From NCBI GenBank assembly GCA_947625995.1, contig CANQQN010000109.1, positions 1-6,322 of the forward strand: a stretch of 6,322 nucleotides of DNA, read 5' to 3'. Of this stretch, positions 1 to 6,256 are shown in pieces. The translations under genes and the position numbers were made by a program. Under the pieces are notes generated by a model. It saw nothing but the letters and a program-made list of their open reading frames with translations, was not told the DNA's origin and ran no database searches. The stretch comes from an uncultured Lachnospiraceae bacterium. GTDB lineage: Bacteria; Bacillota; Clostridia; Lachnospirales; Lachnospiraceae. Numbering within the stretch: the first letter of the stretch is position 1; the number at the start of each line of letters is the position of its first letter.

Positions 1-19
1 CACTGAACTTAAGAAGCAT
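1..19 (-). CDS. 5' end of a gene following the ABC ATPase, probably the metal ABC transporter permease (partial)
   Basis: Only the first six codons are in the window (ATG at 19-17, reading M-L-L-K-F-S) and the gene runs off the left edge. The start is supported by a perfect AGGAGG at 30-25, five bases upstream of the ATG. The start lies inside the end of the ATPase gene, giving an 11-base overlap (9-19) in another frame, which is typical of translationally coupled subunits. In zinc/manganese ABC operons the ATPase gene is usually followed by the integral membrane permease (ZnuB/AdcB/MntC family), so that is the inferred product. Six residues cannot show it directly. Confidence 0.7.
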
Positions 20-719
20 GGGTTCCTCCTAAAAAAAGTTTTCCGGGTTCACTGTGCAGGTAGTCCTCCGTCGTTCCGAAAAACAACGGCGTATGGTTCA
101 GATGCAGAATGTGGCTGGCATGGGAGACCGCGCTCTGGATATCATGGGAAACCATCACAATAGCGATCTGATCTTCCCGGTTGATGGTCTGCACAAGGTC
201 GTAAAGCTCTGCAGTGACCAGAGGGTCCAGACCGGTGGCCGGCTCATCCAGAAGTAGCATTTTTTTTGTGGCGCAGAGTGCCCGCGCCAGCAGTACCCGC
301 TGTTTTTGCCCGCCGGAAAGCTCCCGGTAGCAGCGGGAGGTAAGGTCTTCAATACCCATTCGCTGCATATTGCGTTTGGCAACGGATTTTTCTTTTTTAT
401 TATAAAAGGGACGGAGGCCGCAACGGTTGAGACAGCCGGACAATACTACTTCCCAGACGGTGGCGGGGAAATCCCGCTGCGCAGGCGTTTGTTGGGGAAG
501 ATAACCGATCTGTGTCTGCAGCAGGCCGTCGCCAAAGACGATCCTACCGCTGCTTGGCTGTTTTAAACCCAGCATTCCCTTGATGAGGGTGCTTTTGCCG
601 GAACCATTCTCCCCGACGATACACAGATAATCCCCGGTGTTGATCGTGAAATTGATATTTGCGGCGACAGTTCTGCCTTCATATGCCAGAGAAACATCTC
701 TGCAGGTCATCAGCGGCAT
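9..719 (-). CDS. Metal-ion (zinc/manganese-type) ABC transporter ATP-binding protein
   Basis: This 236-residue cytoplasmic ATPase would power import of a divalent metal through a membrane permease with an extracellular binding protein. All nucleotide-binding motifs are intact: Walker A GENGSGKST (36-44), Q-loop Gln76, signature LSGGQ (134-138), Walker B MLLLDE (154-159), D-loop GLD (163-165) and switch His192. The stretch around 83-95 (DFPATVWEVVLSG) resembles the ZnuC/AdcC/MntB group, whose members commonly have a DFP-x-TV-x-x-VVL segment; this is from memory of the family. Zinc is the best guess, but manganese or iron cannot be excluded. An in-frame ATG at 782 would add 21 residues. I prefer ATG 719 because AGGAGG lies five bases upstream and the upstream ATG sits within the predicted promoter. 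The downstream gene overlaps its last codons. No substrate-binding protein gene lies upstream, so it must be downstream or elsewhere. Confidence 0.93.
   Translation of the reverse strand: MPLMTCRDVSLAYEGRTVAANINFTINTGDYLCIVGENGSGKSTLIKGMLGLKQPSSGRIVFGDGLLQTQIGYLPQQTPAQRDFPATVWEVVLSGCLNRCGLRPFYNKKEKSVAKRNMQRMGIEDLTSRCYRELSGGQKQRVLLARALCATKKMLLLDEPATGLDPLVTAELYDLVQTINREDQIAIVMVSHDIQSAVSHASHILHLNHTPLFFGTTEDYLHSEPGKLFLGGTHAS
25..30 (-). promoter_or_regulatory. Ribosome binding site for the gene starting at 19
   Basis: A perfect AGGAGG on the minus strand, followed by five bases and then ATG. It lies inside the coding sequence of the ATPase and is the main evidence that a second gene begins at 19. 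Confidence 0.8.
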
Positions 720-724
720 GTGTA

Positions 725-730
725 CCTCCT
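725..730 (-). promoter_or_regulatory. Ribosome binding site that fixes the ATPase start
   Basis: A perfect AGGAGG on the minus strand, five bases before the ATG at 719. It is downstream of the alternative ATG at 782 and so decides in favour of the shorter protein. The overlapping sequence TGTAAAATACA (730-740) is a short inverted repeat, TGTA-N3-TACA, right at this site. Whether it has any role is unknown. Confidence 0.85.
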
Positions 731-750
731 GTAAAATACAATCTTCTTCC

Positions 751-769
751 TGCGGACATAGGGCCCGCA
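751..769 (-). repeat. Short inverted repeat in the ATPase leader
   Basis: TGCGG (751-755) and CCGCA (765-769) are perfect complements separated by nine bases. They lie between the predicted transcription start (about 778) and the ribosome binding site of the ATPase gene. The pair could form a small leader hairpin or be a protein site. A five-base stem is also easily found by chance, so no function is claimed. Confidence 0.3.
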
Positions 770-784
770 AACAATCTTTCATTC

Positions 785-813
785 AGTATATCAAAAGAAA
801 CGCCTATGAACAA
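785..813 (-). promoter_or_regulatory. Predicted sigma-A promoter of the metal transporter operon
   Basis: Read on the minus strand: -35 TTGTTC (813-808, three of six consensus bases), a 17-base spacer, then -10 TATACT (790-785, five of six). Transcription would start near 778, giving a leader of about 59 bases before the ATG at 719. A GAAC/GTTC inverted repeat (808-811 and 820-823) overlaps the -35 box, and an eight-base palindrome lies just upstream. Either could be an operator for a metal-sensing repressor, but I do not recognise a Zur, Fur or MntR consensus with confidence. Confidence 0.5.
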
Positions 814-823
814 GAAAAAGTTC

Positions 824-831
824 GCTTAAGC
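824..831. repeat. Eight-base perfect palindrome upstream of the divergent promoter
   Basis: GCTTAAGC is a perfect palindrome about ten bases upstream of the minus-strand -35 box, within the control region shared by the metal transporter and lepA. Its position would suit an operator or activator site for the transporter. The idea rests on position only, and a palindrome this short can occur by chance. Confidence 0.25.
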
Positions 832-905
832 AGAGGTAAAATCGGCCGGGCACAGGCTGTAAAAGGCAGAAAAGACCAAAACACCTGTTCCGTCGGTAAA
901 TTATC

Positions 906-934
906 TTGTGTTTCCAACTGTAAGATTGTATAAT
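906..934 (+). promoter_or_regulatory. Predicted sigma-A promoter of lepA
   Basis: A perfect -10 box TATAAT (929-934) is preceded by a 17-base spacer and a weak -35 TTGTGT (906-911, three of six). Transcription would start near 941, leaving a leader of about 19 bases that is mostly ribosome binding site. No riboswitch or attenuator fits in so short a leader, which is consistent with constitutive housekeeping expression. Confidence 0.65.
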
Positions 935-944
935 AAGGCTGAAT

Positions 945-952
945 AAAGGAGG
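945..952 (+). promoter_or_regulatory. Ribosome binding site of lepA
   Basis: AAAGGAGG, seven bases before the ATG at 960. This is a near-ideal Firmicute Shine-Dalgarno and confirms the lepA start. Confidence 0.9.
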
Positions 953-959
953 ATTACCA

Positions 960-2774
960 ATGGCAGAGATAGATCAGAGCAAAATCCGTAATTTTTGTAT
1001 CATCGCGCATATCGATCACGGAAAATCAACTCTTGCAGACCGCATTATCGAAATGACCGGACTACTCACCAGCAGGGAAATGCAGTCTCAGGTGCTTGAC
1101 AATATGGATCTGGAACGGGAGCGGGGCATCACCATCAAAGCTCAGACCGTACGGATCATCTATAAGGCAAAAAACGGGGAAGAATATATTTTTAACCTGA
1201 TAGACACGCCGGGACATGTGGATTTTAATTATGAAGTTTCCAGAAGTCTGGCAGCCTGCGACGGCGCGGTTCTTGTGGTGGACGCCGCTCAGGGGATCGA
1301 AGCGCAGACGCTGGCGAACGTATATCTCGCGCTGGATCATGATCTGGACGTGTTTCCGGTGATCAATAAGATCGATCTGCCCAGTGCCGATCCGGAGCGG
1401 GTAGCCCATGAGATCGAGGATGTGATCGGTATCGAGGCCATGGACGCGCCCCGTATTTCCGCTAAATCCGGACTGAACGTGGAGCAGGTGCTGGAGCAGA
1501 TCGTGGAGCGGATCCCCGCGCCGGAAGGTGACCCGGACGCGCCGCTGCAGGCGCTGATCTTTGACTCGGTGTATGATTCCTACAAAGGTGTGATCGTGTT
1601 CTGCAGGATTATGGAAGGAACTGTAAGACGAGGTACGCCCATCCGCATGATGGCCACAGGCGCGGAAGCGGAAGTGGTGGAAGTGGGGTATTTCGGACCG
1701 GGACAATTTCTACCCTGCGAAGAACTTTCCGCAGGCATGGTGGGGTATCTTACCGCCAGCCTAAAAAACGTAAAAGACACCAGAGTGGGCGATACGGTGA
1801 CCAACAGGGACAAGCCCTGCGCCGAACCTCTGCCCGGATACAAAAAAGTAAATTCCATGGTATACTGCGGCATGTATCCTGCGGACGGAGCCAAGTACCC
1901 GGACCTGCGGGATGCGTTGGAAAAGTTGCAGCTAAACGACGCCTCCCTGCGCTATGAGCCGGAGACCTCTGTTGCCCTTGGATTCGGGTTTCGCTGCGGC
2001 TTTCTGGGGCTTCTCCATCTGGAGATCATTCAGGAACGTCTGGAACGGGAATACAATTTGGATCTGGTCACAACGGCGCCCAGCGTGATCTATAAGGTCT
2101 ACAAGACCAACGGGGAATGCATCGAACTGACCAATCCCACCAATCTGCCGGATCCGGCGGAGATCCTGTATATGGAGGAGCCGGTGGTCAGCGCGGAGAT
2201 CATGGTGACCACAGAATTTATCGGCGCCATCATGGATCTTTGTCAGGAGCGCCGGGGCAATTACCTTGGCATGGAGTACATGGAGGAGACAAGGGCGCTT
2301 CTGCGGTATGAACTGCCGCTGAATGAGATCATTTATGACTTTTTTGACGCATTGAAATCCCGATCCAGAGGGTACGCGTCCTTCGACTATGAGATGAAAG
2401 GGTATCAGCAGGCGCCCCTTGTGAAGCTGGATATCCTGATCAATAAGGAGGAGGTAGACGCCCTTTCCTTTATCGTACATGCGGATTCTGCCTATGAGCG
2501 CGGCAGGAAAATGTGCGAGAAACTAAAGGGGGAGATCCCGAGACATCTGTTTGAGATCCCTATTCAGGCGGCCATCGGCAGCAAGATCATTGCCAGAGAG
2601 ACCGTCAAGGCTATGCGCAAGGATGTGCTCGCAAAGTGCTACGGCGGCGATATCACCCGCAAGAAAAAGCTTCTGGAAAAACAGAAGGAGGGCAAGAAGC
2701 GGATGCGCCAGATCGGAAATGTGGAGATCCCGCAAAAAGCCTTTATGAGCGTGTTGAAGCTGGATGACAAATGA
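960..2774 (+). CDS. lepA: Elongation factor 4 (LepA), ribosome-associated GTPase
   Basis: LepA/EF4 is a translational GTPase that binds the ribosome and affects translation and subunit biogenesis; back-translocation has been reported in vitro. The 604 residues match the usual length of about 600. The G domain is complete: G1 AHIDHGKST (16-24), G2 ERGITIK (54-60), G3 DTPGH (82-86), G4 NKID (136-139) and G5 SAK (167-169). Beta-barrel domain II and the EF-G-like domains III and V follow. The C-terminal region carries the LepA-specific basic segment CYGGDITRKKKLLEKQKEGK, near 560-580, which distinguishes it from EF-G and TypA. The start is set by AAAGGAGG seven bases upstream and a perfect -10 box. 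The stop codon overlaps the next start as ATGA (2771-2774), so hemW is probably translationally coupled. Long open frames on the opposite strand here are codon-bias shadows. Confidence 0.99.
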   Translation: MAEIDQSKIRNFCIIAHIDHGKSTLADRIIEMTGLLTSREMQSQVLDNMDLERERGITIKAQTVRIIYKAKNGEEYIFNLIDTPGHVDFNYEVSRSLAACDGAVLVVDAAQGIEAQTLANVYLALDHDLDVFPVINKIDLPSADPERVAHEIEDVIGIEAMDAPRISAKSGLNVEQVLEQIVERIPAPEGDPDAPLQALIFDSVYDSYKGVIVFCRIMEGTVRRGTPIRMMATGAEAEVVEVGYFGPGQFLPCEELSAGMVGYLTASLKNVKDTRVGDTVTNRDKPCAEPLPGYKKVNSMVYCGMYPADGAKYPDLRDALEKLQLNDASLRYEPETSVALGFGFRCGFLGLLHLEIIQERLEREYNLDLVTTAPSVIYKVYKTNGECIELTNPTNLPDPAEILYMEEPVVSAEIMVTTEFIGAIMDLCQERRGNYLGMEYMEETRALLRYELPLNEIIYDFFDALKSRSRGYASFDYEMKGYQQAPLVKLDILINKEEVDALSFIVHADSAYERGRKMCEKLKGEIPRHLFEIPIQAAIGSKIIARETVKAMRKDVLAKCYGGDITRKKKLLEKQKEGKKRMRQIGNVEIPQKAFMSVLKLDDK

Positions 2775-3925
2775 AAAAGCCATTATCTTTATATATTCAT
2801 ATTCCCTTTTGTGTGCGCAAGTGTGCCTACTGTGACTTTTTGTCGTTTCCTGCCGACGCCCGGGAGCGGGAGCAGTATCTGGACGCCCTCATCTGCGAGA
2901 TCCGGACGTTTGCCCCCTCTGTGGCGGACAGGACTGTGGTCTCCGTATTTCTGGGAGGAGGGACGCCTTCCCTGCTTACGGAAACGCAGCTAAAAAGGCT
3001 TATGGACGCAGTATACGCCGGTTTTTCCCTGCAGTCGGATGCGGAGATCACCATAGAAGCAAATCCCGGGACTTTGACGGCCCATAAGCTTTTCTGTCTG
3101 GCAAAAATGGGGATCAATCGTCTGAGCCTCGGCCTGCAGTCTGCGAGAAATGAGGAATTAAGGCTTCTCGGCCGCATCCATACTTATGAGGAGTTTTTAG
3201 ATACCTATCGCCTTGCAGGAGAGGCAGGCTTTGAAAATATCAACGTGGATTTGATGAGCGCCCTGCCGGGGCAGACATTTGCCGCATGGCAGGAAACGCT
3301 GGAGCGCGTGGCAGCCCTTTCGCCGGCTCATATCTCCGCTTACAGTCTGATGATCGAGGAAGGAACCCCCTTTTTTGAGACTTATCATGAAGAGGACGAA
3401 AAACGCCGGAGAGGAGAGGCAACCGCTCTGCTGCCTGACGAAGATACGGAACGGAAGATGTATCGTTGGACGGACCAGTTTTTAAGGGAACAGGGGTATG
3501 TCCATTACGAGATTTCCAATTTTGCAAAGCCCGGAATGGAGTGCGTCCACAATATCGGTTATTGGATCCGCCGGGAGTATGCGGGCTTCGGTCTGGGAGC
3601 CGCTTCGCTGCTGGAAGAATGCAGATTTACAAATACTACGGATCGGAATGCGTATAGGAAGCAGGGACGCAGTGCGCAAAAGGTACAAAAGCTCACAGAA
3701 GAAGATCGCATGGAAGAACTGATGTTTCTGGGACTGCGGATGATGAGCGGTGTGGAAAAAAAACGGTTCCTTGCAAAGACAGGGGTGCCGGTTCATAAGC
3801 CATATGGAGATGTGATCTCACTGTTAAGATCTCAGGGGCTTTTAGAGGAGGACGAGGATTACCTGCGCCTGACAGCCCGGGGGATCGATCTGGGTAATTA
3901 CTGTATGGCGCAGTTTTTGTTGTAG
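2771..3925 (+). CDS. hemW: Radical SAM heme chaperone HemW (HemN-like)
   Basis: This 384-residue protein has the radical SAM [4Fe-4S] motif C14-x3-C18-x2-C21 at its N-terminus, in the context YIHIPFCVRKCAYCDF. The position after C21 is Asp-Phe rather than the further cysteine of true coproporphyrinogen dehydrogenase (HemN), which is a mark of HemW. Further landmarks are GGGTPS (62-67, SAM binding), EANPGT (96-101), the GLQS segment (121-124) and HN-x2-YW (260-265). A HemN C-terminal-type domain fills about 305-375. The E. coli homologue is of similar length (about 380). HemW proteins studied in Lactococcus and E. coli bind heme and pass it to target proteins; they lack oxidase activity, and older annotation as an oxygen-independent coproporphyrinogen oxidase is misleading. 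The start overlaps the lepA stop by four bases and has only a weak GGATG upstream, so coupled translation is likely. Confidence 0.96.
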   Translation: MKKPLSLYIHIPFCVRKCAYCDFLSFPADAREREQYLDALICEIRTFAPSVADRTVVSVFLGGGTPSLLTETQLKRLMDAVYAGFSLQSDAEITIEANPGTLTAHKLFCLAKMGINRLSLGLQSARNEELRLLGRIHTYEEFLDTYRLAGEAGFENINVDLMSALPGQTFAAWQETLERVAALSPAHISAYSLMIEEGTPFFETYHEEDEKRRRGEATALLPDEDTERKMYRWTDQFLREQGYVHYEISNFAKPGMECVHNIGYWIRREYAGFGLGAASLLEECRFTNTTDRNAYRKQGRSAQKVQKLTEEDRMEELMFLGLRMMSGVEKKRFLAKTGVPVHKPYGDVISLLRSQGLLEEDEDYLRLTARGIDLGNYCMAQFLL

Positions 3926-4032
3926 GCCGCCGGAAAATGAAAGGTGTGTTAAAGGTACACAGGCTGTATGGAACTTTTGTTAGGCGGTCGGCTTGTTGAT
4001 CATAGAGTGCATGTAATACGGAGGGATGGACG
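3926..4032 (+). other. Gap between hemW and the amidase gene, no terminator seen
   Basis: The 107 bases hold no hairpin followed by a T-run. The best stem, TGTGT/ACACA (3945-3949 and 3957-3961, seven-base loop), is followed by GGCTG, so it is not an intrinsic terminator. No convincing promoter is visible either: a TTGTTG (3993-3998) and TAATAC (4014-4019) pair has a 15-base spacer and would leave almost no leader. Read-through from hemW is the simplest reading, with an unrecognised promoter possible. Confidence 0.45.
4020..4024 (+). promoter_or_regulatory. Ribosome binding site that selects a TTG start
   Basis: GGAGG, eight bases before TTG 4033. A nearby ATG at 4026 is in another frame and too close to the site to be used. 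The TTG start also gives a textbook lipoprotein signal peptide, which supports the choice. Confidence 0.8.
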
Positions 4033-5376
4033 TTGAAACTGAAAAGAATCACTTTCTGCGCATGTCTGACGGCGTTATTTTTACTGCTTGCAGGCTGTGC
4101 CGGCAAAAAAGAGGAGCCTGTGGCAACGCCTACACCGGAGGCGGCTGTGGAGGAAACAAAAGCGCCCGAGACAGAGGAACCGGCGCTGTCTCTTCTTGAG
4201 ACAGTTCGAAAAGCCATTGAAGAAAAGGATAAAAATACATTGTATCAGATGCTTCGCTACTGGGATGCCCGGTCCGATAAGTCCGGGAAATATTCCATAG
4301 AGATGATCGAGGCGTTTCTGGAGGATGTAAACGGTGACAAAGAGAAGATAAAAGAACTGACAGAGACCATTGAAGATGAGTTCTATGACGAGGACGACGA
4401 AGTGATCACTCTGCCTGCGGTTTATATTATCGTCCAGTCCGATACGGATCAGACCCAACTGGATCTGCCGGTGTTCGGAGAGCGGACCATTGAGGATGCG
4501 GATCAGAAGGCGCAGAAGCTGGGGCCGCTGCTTCCCATGAGCTACAAGATCACAGCGAGAAACAAGGTCTGGTCGAAGGAAAGAAGCCAGACAGTGGATG
4601 TGTCCCTGAAGGAACTGCCTGTGGAGGACGATGAAACTATGTCCCATGAGGAGTCTATAACAGCGAAGCACACCTATTATGTGAAATTTCAGAAAGACGC
4701 TTCAGATGATAAGTTGGCGCCAATGAACACCGCAAAGCCGGCAGCATCCGGCAGGATCGTAGCCATCGACGCGGGGCATCAGGCCCATGGCAATTATGAG
4801 GAGGAGCCTGTGGGACCGGGTGCTTCCGAGACCAAGCCGAAGGTTTCTTCCGGCACGCAGGGAAATTATACCGGGCTTGCGGAATATGAACTGACCCTTG
4901 CCGTCGCCAAAAAGGCGCAGAGAGTCCTTCAGGAAAGGGGTTATCAGGTGGTGATGATACGGGAGAGCAATGATGTGGATATCAGCAACCGGGAGCGTGC
5001 CCGAATCGCCAACGATTCCGGCGCGCAGGCATTTGTGCGTATTCACGCAAATTCTTCGGAGAGCAGCGGCCCAAGCGGCACGCTGACCATGTATCCCGGA
5101 GAAAGCAATCCCTATGTGGGCAGTTTGAGCGCCGCCAGCAGACGGCTTTCGGAAGCCATTGTGGATCATGTAACGGAAAAGACAGGTTTTGACAACAGAG
5201 GAACTGTCGTCAGTGACGATATGAGCGGCATCAACTGGTGCGAGATCCCTGTGACGATACTGGAGATGGGCTTTATGAGCAATCAAGAGGATGACACGAG
5301 AATGGCCACAGAGGAATATCAGGACCTGATCGCGGAAGGAATTGCCGACGGTATTGACGCATTTTTTGGAGAATGA
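4033..5376 (+). CDS. Lipoprotein N-acetylmuramoyl-L-alanine amidase (Amidase_3)
   Basis: Predicted cell-wall hydrolase of 447 residues that cuts the amide bond between N-acetylmuramic acid and L-alanine of peptidoglycan on the outer face of the membrane. A lipoprotein signal peptide covers 1-21 (MKLKR, hydrophobic core, lipobox LAGC with lipidated Cys22). A Pro/Glu/Thr-rich acidic linker follows (about 23-50). Residues 50-235 form an acidic region I cannot assign with confidence. The catalytic Amidase_3 domain is 240-447: zinc ligands are likely His249 (DAGH), Glu284 (GLAEYEL) and His338 (RIHAN), with catalytic Glu411 in LEMGFMSN. All are present, so it should be active. His249 and Glu284 are 35 residues apart, longer than in many family members (about 15), because of a Gly/Pro/Ser-rich insert also seen, as I recall, in other clostridial amidases. 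It starts with TTG behind GGAGG. The CPBP gene follows 15 bases later, suggesting co-expression. Confidence 0.92.
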   Translation: MKLKRITFCACLTALFLLLAGCAGKKEEPVATPTPEAAVEETKAPETEEPALSLLETVRKAIEEKDKNTLYQMLRYWDARSDKSGKYSIEMIEAFLEDVNGDKEKIKELTETIEDEFYDEDDEVITLPAVYIIVQSDTDQTQLDLPVFGERTIEDADQKAQKLGPLLPMSYKITARNKVWSKERSQTVDVSLKELPVEDDETMSHEESITAKHTYYVKFQKDASDDKLAPMNTAKPAASGRIVAIDAGHQAHGNYEEEPVGPGASETKPKVSSGTQGNYTGLAEYELTLAVAKKAQRVLQERGYQVVMIRESNDVDISNRERARIANDSGAQAFVRIHANSSESSGPSGTLTMYPGESNPYVGSLSAASRRLSEAIVDHVTEKTGFDNRGTVVSDDMSGINWCEIPVTILEMGFMSNQEDDTRMATEEYQDLIAEGIADGIDAFFGE

Positions 5377-5384
5377 GGCAGGTG
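5376..5384 (+). promoter_or_regulatory. Ribosome binding site for the CPBP protease, favours GTG
   Basis: AGGCAGGTG, beginning at the last base of the amidase stop codon. Its AGGTG part ends seven bases before GTG 5392. For the alternative ATG at 5401 the gap would be 16 bases, too long, so GTG is preferred. The site is imperfect and the alternative would shorten the protein by only three residues. Confidence 0.6.
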
Positions 5385-5391
5385 CAGTTCA

Positions 5392-6225
5392 GTGAATGAA
5401 ATGAAGACATACACAAAAACAAAAACCATTTTGGCCATGGTACTGGCGCCGGTTTTGTATTTTCTGGTCGGGCAGATGGTTGCCACGGTGGCGGCGGTCG
5501 TTTGGGGGTCCAAGCTTGCCGCTCAGGGCATTTCCGGTGATGATCTTGCCCTGAAGCTGACAGACATTCTGTACGAGCATAATGTATTGCTGACGATGGC
5601 AGCAGCGCTGATCACGTTTCCCATTGTTTATTTTATCTTTTATCAAAGGGAGACAGCTTATGCGGTAAATAAAAGAAGTCTGTTTTTGCCTGTTCCGTTC
5701 GGCATTACCGTCTGTGTCACTGTCAATATGCTGATTAGCCTCTCCCAGCTTCCCAAGTATTTTCCCACTTATGAGAAACTGGCGGAAGCGATCTATCAGG
5801 GAAATATATTGTTTGAGATTATCGGGATCGCTGTCGTACCGGCGCTTATAGAAGAACTGATCTACAGAGGCGTGGTGTACAAAGGGTTCCGGCAGTTTTT
5901 CGCTCCTCTGTGGGCGAATCTGTTTTCCGCACTGGTTTTCGGCGTCATGCACATGAATGTGGTGCAGTTTGTGTACGCCCTGATCCTTGGGATCTTGTTT
6001 GCATGGGTCTATGAACGGTACAAAAATCTTTGGGCGCCGATATTGATGCATATGTCCGCCAATATTTTTTCCATTTTGATGACGGAGTGGAGTCCCTTAC
6101 AGCAGTTTATGTCCACCGCAGCCGGGGGAATGCTCACGTTGTTTCTAATTCTGGCAGGGGACATTTTTATCCCCATGAGAATGGTAAAAACCGTACATGC
6201 AGAGAAAAAAGAGGATGCCCTTTGA
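5392..6225 (+). CDS. CPBP family intramembrane glutamic endopeptidase
   Basis: A 277-residue polytopic membrane protein of the CPBP (CAAX protease and bacteriocin-processing, Abi) family, related to Rce1. The three active-site motifs are complete: EExxxR at Glu154-Glu155-Arg159, FxxxH at Phe183-His187, and HxxxN at His220-Asn224. Hydrophobic segments that could span the membrane lie near 12-37, 65-84, 98-118, 139-156, 168-186, 190-207 and 244-261. A short basic and acidic tail (about 262-277) ends the protein. Bacterial members have varied roles, including bacteriocin self-immunity, peptide processing and protein secretion. I see no bacteriocin-like small gene nearby, so the substrate is unknown. 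The GTG start follows the amidase stop by 15 bases, implying an operon and perhaps a role in envelope maintenance. The stop codon lies in the loop of a terminator hairpin. Confidence 0.93.
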   Translation: MNEMKTYTKTKTILAMVLAPVLYFLVGQMVATVAAVVWGSKLAAQGISGDDLALKLTDILYEHNVLLTMAAALITFPIVYFIFYQRETAYAVNKRSLFLPVPFGITVCVTVNMLISLSQLPKYFPTYEKLAEAIYQGNILFEIIGIAVVPALIEELIYRGVVYKGFRQFFAPLWANLFSALVFGVMHMNVVQFVYALILGILFAWVYERYKNLWAPILMHMSANIFSILMTEWSPLQQFMSTAAGGMLTLFLILAGDIFIPMRMVKTVHAEKKEDAL

Positions 6226-6238
6226 GACATCCTCTTTT
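6207..6238. terminator. Bidirectional intrinsic terminator between convergent genes
   Basis: The arms GAGGATG (6211-6217) and CATCCTC (6228-6234) pair perfectly and extend by four A-T pairs (6207-6210 with 6235-6238), giving an 11-base-pair stem with a ten-base loop. On the plus strand the hairpin ends in TTTT; on the minus strand it ends in TTTTTT (complement of 6205-6210). It can therefore end both the CPBP transcript and the convergent rubrerythrin-like transcript, with the better T-run for the latter. The stop codon of the CPBP gene (6223-6225) lies in the loop. Confidence 0.88.
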
Positions 6239-6256
6239 AACGGTAATGCATTATAA

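Noticed and set aside
720..782. A 21-residue N-terminal extension of the ABC ATPase from the ATG at 782
   Set aside because: The ATG at 782 lies next to the predicted -10 box, upstream of or at the transcription start, while ATG 719 has a perfect AGGAGG five bases upstream and gives the normal N-terminus of the family.
637..933. A 98-codon plus-strand open frame running from the ATPase gene into the lepA promoter region
   Set aside because: It starts inside the antisense ATPase gene without a ribosome binding site and runs through both predicted promoters; the peptide shows no family motifs.
1062..1706. A 214-codon open frame on the strand opposite lepA
   Set aside because: It lies wholly within a certain lepA gene, has no ribosome binding site or recognisable motif, and such antisense frames are common opposite GC-rich codon patterns. 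The same applies to the antisense frames at 1932-2480, 4081-4671, 4702-5286 and 5389-6051.
3925..3992. A GC-rich inverted repeat (GGCCGCC with GGCGG near 3983) considered as a hemW terminator
   Set aside because: The arms are more than 50 bases apart and no T-run follows, so it does not resemble an intrinsic terminator.
3937..3999. A 20-codon plus-strand open frame in the gap after hemW
   Set aside because: It has no clear ribosome binding site and no recognisable peptide features; a frame this short is expected by chance.
3693..4217. A minus-strand open frame spanning the hemW-amidase gap
   Set aside because: It overlaps the ends of two well-supported genes, its translation is low-complexity Ser/Pro/Thr without family motifs, and no suitable start signal was seen.
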